DNA of 51,763 nucleotides from contig CAIYSR010000081.1 of assembly GCA_903928895.1 (NCBI GenBank), positions 1 to 51,763 of the forward strand. The letters run 5' to 3'. The stretch's first letter is position 1. The number at the start of each line of letters is the position of its first letter. The stretch comes from an uncultured Rhodospirillales bacterium (GTDB taxonomy: Bacteria; Pseudomonadota; Alphaproteobacteria; Acetobacterales; Acetobacteraceae). The notes below the pieces were generated by a model. That model saw only the letters and a program-made list of their open reading frames with translations. It did not search any database and was not told the DNA's origin. This document shows, piece after piece, positions 1 to 5,900 of this stretch. A program made the translations under genes and the position numbers.

Positions 1-126
1 ACAGCCAATCTGCCAAACTACCTAGGCTGGCGCAGAGCCATCGAGGCCCTCCCGACAGCGCCTGCTCCCAACCTCTGGATCATGGCAGCCGCTGGGTTGG
101 GGCCGTATCAACAAGCTATGCAATAA
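1..126 (+). pseudogene. C-terminal tail of a probable transposase (cut by window edge)
   Basis: Frame 1 is open from the first base to a TAA at 124-126 and encodes about 41 residues with no start in the window. It contains NYLGWRRAIEAL and ends GPYQQAMQ. The NYLGWRR-type tail resembles the C-termini of insertion-sequence transposases, possibly IS1595-like, but the family is recalled rather than proven. The gene may be intact to the left of the window or may be a fragment. It converges on the anti-sigma gene, with a T/A palindrome between the two stop codons. What is seen is an open frame with a transposase-like tail; the identity is inference. Confidence 0.45.
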
Positions 127-130
127 GAGC

Positions 131-164
131 GAAGTTTTTTGGTTCTTTTTTCCAAAAAAGAACC
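131..164. repeat. Dispersed intergenic palindrome, copy 1
   Basis: A run of Ts is followed by a perfect inverted repeat: an 11-nt arm GGTTCTTTTTT at 141-151 and its complement at 154-164, with a two-base loop. A second pairing, TTTTTTGG (135-142) with CCAAAAAA (152-159), is possible and excludes the first. It sits between two convergent stop codons, so a transcription-terminator role for one or both genes is likely. Related copies lie near 10378, 20157, 32604 and 49204. Confidence 0.75.
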
Positions 165-166
165 GC

Positions 167-925
167 TTACGACCCCGCCTGCCACAGCCGCGCAAACGCC
201 GCCAGTTCGGCCGGGTCCACATCCGAGATCGCATGGAACCCGAGCCCGTCGCGCTGCCAGCGCCGCAGAGCGAACCCGTCGCGCGTGGCCGCCGTCTCGG
301 TCAGGCCGGGTTCCGGCCAGATGAACAGGTTGATCGGATGCTTGTCGCGCCGATAGACCAGCACCGCCACCCGCCGCCCGCCGATCACGTCGAGCCGTCC
401 GCCTTCCAGCACGAACCCGCCTGCCGCGAAATCGGCCACCGGCGGGGCGAAATCGAGCTTGCCCTCGAACCACGGTTTCACGGTGTGGCGGTCCGACGAT
501 GCCACATCGATCAGATGACCCGGCTGCATGGCACGCAGATGCCCGGACACCAGTTCGCCCTCGGGATCCGGCACGGCGCGCGGTAGCACGAACAGCAGCA
601 GCGCGGCGACCCCCGCCCCGGCCGCGAACGAGAAGGCGGGCAGGCCGAACCGCGCCGGTCGCCAGCCGCGCCGCGCCGGCGCCGCGGCCAGGTGTGCTTC
701 CAGCGCCGCCCGCAGATGGTCCGGGGCGGCCTCCTCGCGCAGGCTCCGCCGCAGGGTGCTGCCGAGCCGCGCCAGGTCGCGCGCCAGCGCCGCGCAACCC
801 GGGCAGTCCCGCACGTGCGCCGCCAGCACCGAAGCCGCCGCCGCATCGAGCTCACCGTCCTGATCGGCCTGAATCAGCAGCCGCATCTCGTCGCACGCGG
901 TTGCATGGGGGGAAGTGCCGGTCAT
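167..925 (-). CDS. Anti-sigma factor, zinc-finger type with one membrane span
   Basis: 252 residues. The N-terminal cytoplasmic part carries the H-x3-C-x2-C zinc motif of ZAS anti-sigma factors (H37, C41, C44). A basic stretch is followed by one hydrophobic segment at about 93-116, then a periplasmic sensor-like domain of some 130 residues ending in a conserved-looking Trp/His-rich region (LFIWPEP, GFHAISDV). The protein should hold the ECF sigma factor encoded just upstream until a periplasmic signal releases it. Its ATG overlaps the sigma stop codon (ATGA at 922-925), so the two are translationally coupled and presumably made in fixed ratio. This start was chosen over upstream in-frame codons because of that overlap and the position of the zinc motif. 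The inducing signal cannot be read from sequence; the cupredoxins in the same operon suggest redox or copper stress. Confidence 0.88.
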   Translation of the reverse strand: MTGTSPHATACDEMRLLIQADQDGELDAAAASVLAAHVRDCPGCAALARDLARLGSTLRRSLREEAAPDHLRAALEAHLAAAPARRGWRPARFGLPAFSFAAGAGVAALLLFVLPRAVPDPEGELVSGHLRAMQPGHLIDVASSDRHTVKPWFEGKLDFAPPVADFAAGGFVLEGGRLDVIGGRRVAVLVYRRDKHPINLFIWPEPGLTETAATRDGFALRRWQRDGLGFHAISDVDPAELAAFARLWQAGS

Positions 926-1434
926 GCGGGAGATTCCTTCAGGGCGTCCTGGCCCTGCTTCAGCAAGGCCTGCCGGGCGCGGAACAGGCGCGACATCACG
1001 GTGCCGACCGGCACCTCGGTGATCCGGGCGATGTCGCGATAGGACATGTCCTCGAGCTCGCGCAGCACCACGCATTCGCGCAGCTCGGCCGGCAGCGCAT
1101 CGAGCGCCGCGGCCAGGCTTTCCCATCGCTGCCGCCCGTAGAGCGCCGCCTCGGGGTCAGGGCTGGGATCGGCCAGCGCCTCCGCCGCCGCGTCCCAGGA
1201 TGACTCGCGCCGTGATTTCTCCGCGCCCATCCGGTCATAGGCGACGTTGCGGACGATGCGCAGGATCCAGGCGCGTGGATTGGTGCCCTGGTAGGAGCCG
1301 AAATAGGTCAGCGCCCGCAGCATCGCCTCCTGCACCACATCCTCCGCCGCCGCCCGGTCGCGCAGCAGCCAGCGTGCCAGCGTGAACGCGGCATCCAGAT
1401 GCGGCAGCGCGAGGCGGGCGAAGGCGTCAGACAT
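922..1434 (-). CDS. ECF-family RNA polymerase sigma factor
   Basis: 170 residues, the usual length for a group 4 (ECF) sigma factor. Region 2 (about residues 20-75) has the RDRAAAEDVVQEAMLRAL core helix and the WILRIVRNVAYDR segment that binds the -10 element. Region 4 (about 110-165) has the ELRECVVLRELEDMSYRDIARI...VGTVMSRLFRAR helix-turn-helix that contacts the -35. Sigma-70 region 3 is absent. It is the fourth gene of a five-gene minus-strand operon: it starts just after the cupredoxin stop at 1438 and overlaps the downstream anti-sigma gene by 4 bp. By analogy with other ECF modules it should activate its own operon. The ECF subgroup was not assigned. Confidence 0.93.
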   Translation of the reverse strand: MSDAFARLALPHLDAAFTLARWLLRDRAAAEDVVQEAMLRALTYFGSYQGTNPRAWILRIVRNVAYDRMGAEKSRRESSWDAAAEALADPSPDPEAALYGRQRWESLAAALDALPAELRECVVLRELEDMSYRDIARITEVPVGTVMSRLFRARQALLKQGQDALKESPA

Positions 1435-1437
1435 GGC

Positions 1438-1752
1438 TCATGTGACGACGATCGTGCCCTTCATATGCGGGTGCAGGCCGCAGAAGTAGAGATAGGTGCC
1501 GGGCTTGTCGAATACCCTCGCGAAGCTCTCGTCGGTATCGAGCACCGGCGATTTGAAGTCGGGCGGCCGGTTGGCGCTGACCACGCTGTGCGGGATGTCG
1601 TCGTGGTTCGCCCAGGTGACGCTGGTGGCGGACGGGATGGTCAGCGTGGCCGGGGTGAAGACGAAATTGTCGATGGTGACCCGCGCCTCGGCCGCCCGTG
1701 CGGGACGGGCGGCCAGGGCGACGGGAAGCGCGAGTACGGCGCGACGCAGCAT
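1438..1752 (-). CDS. Small periplasmic cupredoxin (plastocyanin/amicyanin-like)
   Basis: 104 residues with a short signal peptide (cleavage probably near A20-A21). The mature protein is a single type-1 copper domain. The ligands are visible as H55 (DDIPHSVV) and the C-terminal loop C91-G-L-H94-P-H-M97, the same spacing as in pseudoazurin/amicyanin (C-x2-H-x2-M). It probably carries electrons or binds copper in the periplasm. It lies between the metallophosphoesterase (6 bp upstream) and the sigma factor (3 bp downstream), so it is part of the ECF operon. A second cupredoxin of the same type opens the operon at 3135. The electron-transfer partner is unknown. Confidence 0.9.
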   Translation of the reverse strand: MLRRAVLALPVALAARPARAAEARVTIDNFVFTPATLTIPSATSVTWANHDDIPHSVVSANRPPDFKSPVLDTDESFARVFDKPGTYLYFCGLHPHMKGTIVVT

Positions 1753-1758
1753 CGCGGC

Positions 1759-2691
1759 TCAGGCCCCGAGCGGAGTGTCGATGATGGCCAGATGCGCCTG
1801 CCCCGGCACCAGCGTCACGCTGGCGACGCCGAGCACGCCGCGCAGCCGCCCGGCCTCCACCTTCATCGGCCCCGGACTGGGTGCCGAACCCGGCGCGGGC
1901 TGCGGGAAGGCGGTGGAGCGGGCGGAATGGAAGGCGACATTGCCCTCCACCTTCTGCAACACCTGATGGATATGCCCGTTCAGCACCGTCACCGAGCCGA
2001 AGCGGGCGAGCAGGGCCAGGGCCTTCGCCCCGTCATCGGTGCCCCAGCCCCAGGCGGCATACACCGTCCACAGCGGGATATGAGAGAACACCACGATCGG
2101 GGTCGACGCGGAGCGCCCCGCGAGGTCGCGTTCGAGCCAGGCGAGCTGCGCGGCGCCGAGATTGCCGAGCCCGCCGGCCTTGAGGTCGACGACGTTGTTG
2201 AGGCCGACGAAATGCACGCCATTGGCATCGAAACTGTAGTAGGCGCCACCGGCGTCGCCCTGGCTGTGGCGTTTCTGGAAGCGCTCGATGAAGGGTTTCG
2301 TGCCGGCCTCATCGAGCACGTCGTGCTCGCCGGGGACGTAGTGGGTGTCGAGCCCGCTGGTGGCCAGGATGCTTTCGGCCGCATCGAACTCGGCGGGCTT
2401 GGAGAGATGGCTGACATCGCCCGTATGCAGCACGAAGGCCGGTTTGACCGGGGCGGTCTTGAGCAGGGCCAGAGCCTCGCCGAGGGTGGCCTTGGTGTCG
2501 GTGTTGGGTTCGCGGGTGAAGCCGATATGGCTGTCGCTGAGCTGGGCGAAAGTGAAGCCTTGGGTCTGCGCCTGGGCGCTGCCGATCAGGGCGGCGCGGG
2601 GAATGCCTCCCGCGATGGTCCAGAGCAGTCCCCCGCCCGCCCAGGCCATGCAGGAAAGGGCGTGGCGGCGCGAGGCGGATGGGTCGTCCAT
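1759..2691 (-). CDS. Tat-exported metallophosphoesterase
   Basis: 310 residues. The order of calcineurin-like phosphoesterase motifs is complete: LSDSHIG, HTGDVSH, a GEHD block in the place of GNHD, FSHIP and NGHIHQ, giving the D-x-H, G-D, G-x-H-D, H and G-H-x-H dinuclear metal ligands. The N-terminus has a twin-arginine-like SRRHAL followed by a hydrophobic stretch ending AQA, so export of a folded protein is likely. An in-frame TTG lies upstream at 2724, but the ATG at 2689-2691 is preceded by GGGAG at good spacing and starts just before the signal peptide. It is flanked by two cupredoxins in the sigma/anti-sigma operon. Substrate unknown; similar small phosphoesterases act on phosphodiesters or phospholipid headgroups. 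Confidence 0.9.
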   Translation of the reverse strand: MDDPSASRRHALSCMAWAGGGLLWTIAGGIPRAALIGSAQAQTQGFTFAQLSDSHIGFTREPNTDTKATLGEALALLKTAPVKPAFVLHTGDVSHLSKPAEFDAAESILATSGLDTHYVPGEHDVLDEAGTKPFIERFQKRHSQGDAGGAYYSFDANGVHFVGLNNVVDLKAGGLGNLGAAQLAWLERDLAGRSASTPIVVFSHIPLWTVYAAWGWGTDDGAKALALLARFGSVTVLNGHIHQVLQKVEGNVAFHSARSTAFPQPAPGSAPSPGPMKVEAGRLRGVLGVASVTLVPGQAHLAIIDTPLGA

Positions 2692-2739
2692 GTCGGTGCT
2701 CCCGGAAAAGGTGACATGGCGCAAGACCGGTGGAAGGTG

Positions 2740-2750
2740 CGATTTATTCG
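2740..2750 (-). promoter_or_regulatory. Candidate ECF -35-like element upstream of the phosphoesterase
   Basis: Read on the minus strand this is CGAATAAATCG, about 50 bp before the phosphoesterase ATG. The same core, AATAAA(C/T)CG, occurs upstream of the first gene of the operon (3178-3186). Two hits in the two largest gaps of an ECF operon suggest promoter elements, but no matching -10 at a shared spacing was clear. Confidence 0.3.
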
Positions 2751-2793
2751 CGGCCGGGCAAAAGAAACGGGCCGAGCCGCGGTCGCGGCCGGG

Positions 2794-3135
2794 TCAGCCG
2801 ACGGTCACGAGGCCCCGCATATGCGGATGGATGCCGCAGCGGTAGGGGAAGCTGCCGGCGAGATTGAACGGGTGGGCGAAGCGATCGCCGGGGAACAGCA
2901 CATGCGAGCGGAACAGATGCGGGTGCGCGGCATGGACGATGCTGTGCGGCACATCGTCATCATTGGTCCACAGCACGCCTTGCCCGACGGCGAGGCTCAG
3001 GGCGGCGGGATGGAAGGTGAAATTGTCGATGCGGACCGCCACGAAATCCCCGGAATCGCGGACACCATCGGCCATGGCGACCCGGGTCACCAGACTGAGA
3101 AGGGCTCGGCGGGAGAGTTCAACAACAGGGGTCAC
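2794..3135 (-). CDS. Small cupredoxin, first gene of the ECF operon
   Basis: 113 residues, about half of them similar to the other cupredoxin in this operon. Copper ligands are H64 (DDDVPHSIV) and C100-G-I-H103-P-H-M106. The start is GTG at 3133-3135; the N-terminal segment SRRALLSLV followed by A-x-A-like residues could be a short export signal but is weakly hydrophobic. It is separated from the phosphoesterase by about 100 bp. Together with the second cupredoxin it probably forms a copper-dependent electron relay or copper-binding pair in the periplasm. The exact start is less certain than the identity. Confidence 0.85.
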   Translation of the reverse strand: MTPVVELSRRALLSLVTRVAMADGVRDSGDFVAVRIDNFTFHPAALSLAVGQGVLWTNDDDVPHSIVHAAHPHLFRSHVLFPGDRFAHPFNLAGSFPYRCGIHPHMRGLVTVG

Positions 3136-3177
3136 ATGGAGCAGACCGAAAAGGAGGACGGATTATTCTGCCACATC

Positions 3178-3186
3178 CGGTTTATT
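3178..3186 (-). promoter_or_regulatory. Candidate ECF -35-like element at operon start
   Basis: On the minus strand this reads AATAAACCG, 43 bp upstream of the first cupredoxin start codon, and matches the element at 2740-2750 in 8 of 9 positions. It would place transcription of the whole module under its own sigma factor. Inference from a shared motif only. Confidence 0.3.
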
Positions 3187-3199
3187 TTCTCCTGGCCGG

Positions 3200-3604
3200 C
3201 TAATGCACCCGGCCCGGCTGGTGCGGGCTGTCGAGGCTGAAGGCGGGGATGGTGACCTCGAATTCCTGTCCGGTCGCGGGATCGGCCATGTGGTAGCGGC
3301 CGCGCATGAAGCCCGAGCCGGTGGCCAGCGGGGTGCCGGAGGTGTACTCGAAGCTTTCGCCGGGGGCGATGAGCGGGGTCTGTCCGATCACGCCGTCGCC
3401 GTGGATGGTCTGGGTACGGCCGGTGGCGTCGGTGACGGACCAGGTCCGCCGCAGGAGCTGGACCGTGTGATCGCCGAGATTCTCGATCCTTACGCGGTAG
3501 GCCCAGAAGAACTGCCCCTCCTCCGGGTTCGAGCGGTCCGGCAGGAAGAAGGCGCGCACGGAGACGCGGATGTCATGGGTGACTTCGGTGTAATCGGTGG
3601 TCAT
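3200..3604 (-). CDS. apaG: ApaG domain protein
   Basis: 134 residues, the standard length of ApaG (DUF525), a single immunoglobulin-like beta sandwich. The hallmarks are visible: FFWAYRVRIEN, LLRRTWSVTDATG, VIGQTPLIAPGESFEYTSGTPL, and the GRYHMADPATGQEFEVTIPAFSLDSP tail. ApaG is linked in enterobacteria to cobalt/magnesium resistance and Ap4A metabolism, but its biochemical role is not settled. It follows metZ on the same strand with about 50 bp between them, an arrangement common in alphaproteobacteria. The ATG at 3604 is directly preceded by a 15-bp perfect hairpin whose right arm contains the AGGAAGGG ribosome binding site, so translation may be controlled by RNA folding. Confidence 0.95.
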   Translation of the reverse strand: MTTDYTEVTHDIRVSVRAFFLPDRSNPEEGQFFWAYRVRIENLGDHTVQLLRRTWSVTDATGRTQTIHGDGVIGQTPLIAPGESFEYTSGTPLATGSGFMRGRYHMADPATGQEFEVTIPAFSLDSPHQPGRVH

Positions 3605-3605
3605 G

Positions 3606-3644
3606 CGGCCCTTCCTCGCGACCAATGAACGCGAGGAAGGGCCG
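3606..3644 (-). promoter_or_regulatory. Hairpin that buries the apaG ribosome binding site
   Basis: A perfect 15-bp inverted repeat, CGGCCCTTCCTCGCG and its complement (3606-3620 and 3630-3644), encloses a nine-base loop. In the minus-strand transcript the 3' arm contains GAGGAAGGG, about 5 bases before the apaG ATG, so folding would hide the Shine-Dalgarno sequence. No T tract follows, so a plain terminator is less likely, although transcript processing between metZ and apaG is another possibility. Confidence 0.7.
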
Positions 3645-3656
3645 ATTGTCCAGTGA

Positions 3657-4862
3657 TCACCCGATCGCCCCGAGACTGATCGCGGCGAGCCCGGTGGCGA
3701 GGTCGTCCTGGATGTCACGGACATCTTCGAGGCCGACGGAGAGGCGGATGACGCCATCGGTGATGCCGAGTTTGGCGCGCTCCTCGGCGCCGATGCGCAT
3801 ATGGGTGGTGGTGGCGGGGTGGGTGGCCAGCGACTTGGAATCGCCGAGGTTGTTGGAGACCTTGATCAGGCGGAAGGCGTTCATCAGGCGGAAGGCGGCC
3901 TCCTTGCCGCCCTCGACTTCGAAGGTGACGAGGGTGCCGCCGGCGCTCATCTGAGACATCGCGAGGGCGCGCTGGGGGTGGTCGGCGCGGGTGGGGTACC
4001 AGACGCGGGCGATATGGGGCTGGGTGGCGAGGAAGTCGGCGATGGCGGCGGCGCTGCGGCAGCCGGCTTCGACGCGCAGCGCCAGGGTCTCGATGCCTTT
4101 GAGCAGGAGCCAGGCGTTGAAGGGGGAGATCGAGGGGCCGGTGTTGCGGATGAAGGGGACGAGGGTGTCTTCGACCCATTTCTTGCGGCCGAGGACGGCG
4201 CCGCCGAGGACGCGGCCCTGGCCGTCGATGTGCTTGGTGCAGGAATAGACGACGACGTCGGCGCCGAGGTCGAAGGGTTTTTGCAGCAGGGGGGTGGCGA
4301 AGACGTTGTCGACGACGACGATGGCGCCGGCGGCGTGGGCGAGATCGGCGACGGCCTGGAGGTCGACGATTTCGAGCATGGGGTTGGAGGGGGATTCGAG
4401 GAGGACCAGGTTGCAGGGCGTGGCCAGGGCGGTTTGCCACTGGGCGAGGTCACTGCCGTCGACGAATTCGGTGGTGATGCCGTAGCGGGGCAGCAGAGTG
4501 GAGACGATCCAGTGGCAGGAGCCGAACAAAGCGCGGGCGGCGACGACGCGGTCACCGGCTTTCAGCGTGCTGAGCAGGGCCGAATGGACGGCGGCCATGC
4601 CGGTGGCGGTGGCGCGGCAGGCCTCGGCGCCCTCGATCAGAGCGAGGCGGTTTTCCAGCATCGAGACCGTGGGGTTGCCGAACCGGGAGTACTGGTAGTG
4701 CTGGATTTCGTTCTTGAAGGTGGCTTCGGCCTGCTCGGCGCTGTCATAGACGAAGCCCGAGGTGAGGTAGAGGGCTTCGGCGGTTTCGCCGAACTGCGAA
4801 CGTTCGACGCCGCCCTGGACGAGGAGGGTGGCGGGGCGGTAGCGGGGGTCATGGGTGGTCAT
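3657..4862 (-). CDS. metZ: O-succinylhomoserine sulfhydrylase (Cys/Met metabolism PLP enzyme)
   Basis: 401 residues, typical for the cystathionine-gamma-synthase-like fold type I PLP enzymes. The PLP lysine is K210 in SCTKHIDGQGR. Other family marks are YSRFGNPT (about 58-65), ESPSNPMLEIVD and the C-terminal HPATTTHMR...GVIRLSVGLED. The HIDGQGRVLGG block is typical of MetZ, which makes homocysteine directly from O-succinylhomoserine and sulfide. O-acetylhomoserine sulfhydrylase is the main alternative. The leader on the minus strand contains a SAM-II riboswitch, which fits methionine biosynthesis repressed by S-adenosylmethionine. apaG follows on the same strand. Confidence 0.95.
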   Translation of the reverse strand: MTTHDPRYRPATLLVQGGVERSQFGETAEALYLTSGFVYDSAEQAEATFKNEIQHYQYSRFGNPTVSMLENRLALIEGAEACRATATGMAAVHSALLSTLKAGDRVVAARALFGSCHWIVSTLLPRYGITTEFVDGSDLAQWQTALATPCNLVLLESPSNPMLEIVDLQAVADLAHAAGAIVVVDNVFATPLLQKPFDLGADVVVYSCTKHIDGQGRVLGGAVLGRKKWVEDTLVPFIRNTGPSISPFNAWLLLKGIETLALRVEAGCRSAAAIADFLATQPHIARVWYPTRADHPQRALAMSQMSAGGTLVTFEVEGGKEAAFRLMNAFRLIKVSNNLGDSKSLATHPATTTHMRIGAEERAKLGITDGVIRLSVGLEDVRDIQDDLATGLAAISLGAIG

Positions 4863-4940
4863 GAGGGGGGCCCTTCATAGCTGGGCCGGCCATCGGATCA
4901 GCGGAGCCGACGGACCGATTCCGTACGGTTCCCCGCTGGC

Positions 4941-4996
4941 CTCTTTAGCGCGCTTGTTTCACCTCGCCGCAATCCGGCCGGACAAATCACGAGGGC
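4941..4996 (-). promoter_or_regulatory. SAM-II riboswitch in the metZ leader
   Basis: The minus strand carries the SAM-II signature: CGTGATTTG, then a GC-rich loop with GGATTGCGG, GGTGAAACAAG and GCGCTAAAGAGG. Stem P1 is CCTCG (4990-4994) with CGAGG (4962-4966). The downstream GCGCTAAAG can form the pseudoknot with the loop. It lies about 80 nt upstream of the metZ start. SAM-II elements turn off translation of methionine genes when S-adenosylmethionine is high. The stretch between it and the ATG has further pairing potential (GGCCC/GGGCC just before the start) that could be the expression platform. Confidence 0.88.
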
Positions 4997-5114
4997 TACG
5001 GCAGTTGGCCGTGAGCAAGGCGGAAACTAGGGTGGAGGGGGGTGGGCGTCAATGGGGGCGGGTTTATATTTTGATAGTGGAACAATTAGGACGTGAGTCG
5101 GCGGGGCGGGTCAG

Positions 5115-5558
5115 TTAGATTTTTTGCGATAAAGGGGGCGGGGAGGGGCGGCAGGTGGCTTGGATGCCGGGTTCGGGCCTGGGTTCGGCCGCAGGCTTGG
5201 TGCGGGTGCGCGGGCGCGGGTCGGGCCGGCGGGGCACGGCGGCGCTGGTGGTGGCGCGCGGGGCGCGGCTGCGCCTGGTACGGACGCGCGAGGCAGGGGG
5301 GCGGGGCATGCGCTTTACGGGGGCGGGCGCCGCGGGTTCGCGCGGCTGGGTGGGGCGCTCGGGCGGGGGAGGCGGGGCGGGGAGCGTGCCGTCGCGCCAA
5401 TCGGCGAAGAGTTGCTCCAGAAGGGCGATGCTGCGGCCGATGCGGCTCCCGAACAGGACGAACCACGCCGCGCGGACGCAGGCGCACGGGGCGCTGGCCG
5501 CGAAGCTGGTCCGGAGAAGGCCGAGGATGGCCTGGAAAGGGGTGGTGGCTGGGTTCAT
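5115..5558 (-). CDS. Hypothetical protein with Pro/Arg-rich tail
   Basis: 147 residues from an ATG at 5558. The first 60 residues look like folded protein (MNPATTPFQAILGLLR at the start, FGSRIGRSIALLEQLFADWRDGTLP) and could form amphipathic helices; the remaining 90 are low-complexity Pro, Arg and Ala. A similar layout (helical head, proline-arginine tail) is recalled from uncharacterised Acetobacteraceae proteins, but no function can be given. The G-rich plus strand opposite also has long open frames, so coding status rests on the N-terminal half. An AT-rich stretch (5568-5592) immediately upstream could hold a promoter. Confidence 0.5.
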   Translation of the reverse strand: MNPATTPFQAILGLLRTSFAASAPCACVRAAWFVLFGSRIGRSIALLEQLFADWRDGTLPAPPPPPERPTQPREPAAPAPVKRMPRPPASRVRTRRSRAPRATTSAAVPRRPDPRPRTRTKPAAEPRPEPGIQATCRPSPPPLSQKI

Positions 5559-5625
5559 TGCGGGGATTTTTTATAACTAACTATGATTCATGTCAAGGGA
5601 AATTTCGTGCAGCGAAGGCAAGCGA

Positions 5626-5668
5626 GGCTCCGCCGGTCAAGGGCCGTAGGCCCTTGAAACCCGCCACT
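5626..5668 (+). repeat. Dispersed GGCTCCGCCGG/AAGGGCC repeat, copy A
   Basis: A 43-nt unit beginning GGCTCCGCCGG, with a central AAGGGCC...GGCCCTT hairpin, ending ACCCGCCACT. It matches the reverse complement of 5816-5858 with only a handful of mismatches; a third, more diverged copy lies near 20386-20430. Both near copies are intergenic. Confidence 0.7.
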
Positions 5669-5815
5669 GCTCGCGGCTGGAGGTACGGCCTTCGGGTGGG
5701 CCGCGATCTCGTTGGGTTCTCGGGCGAAGCCCAACATATCTCGTGGCGGCATGGTTGATGGCCTGCGGCGCAAGGAAGCGGTTTTCACCTGAAGGCCGGA
5801 TGTTCAACCGCTTAA

Positions 5816-5858
5816 AGTGACGGGTTCCAAGGGCCTACGGCCCTTGGCCGGCGGAGCC
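5816..5858 (-). repeat. Dispersed GGCTCCGCCGG/AAGGGCC repeat, copy B (inverted)
   Basis: Inverted copy of 5626-5668, so the pair flanks about 150 bp. The inner AAGGGCC-TA-GGCCCTT palindrome could form a hairpin downstream of the cyclase genes, whose last stop is at 5901, and may act as a terminator or transcript stabiliser. Confidence 0.7.
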
Positions 5859-5900
5859 TTGCCTGGCTTGACTTCGTTGCCTTGGGGCGGCGGCGTTGGG

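Larger units (their letters stand above)
5559..5900. other. Intergenic region with paired inverted repeats
   Basis: No convincing gene. It contains an AT-rich stretch at 5568-5592, an imperfect hairpin around 5711-5735 (GTTGGG...CCCAAC) and two inverted copies of a 43-nt repeat at 5626-5668 and 5816-5858, annotated separately. Short open frames here are compositional. Confidence 0.6.

Noticed and set aside
1399-3240. 613-residue plus-strand frame
   Set aside because: Antisense to the cupredoxin/phosphoesterase genes; no recognisable domain.
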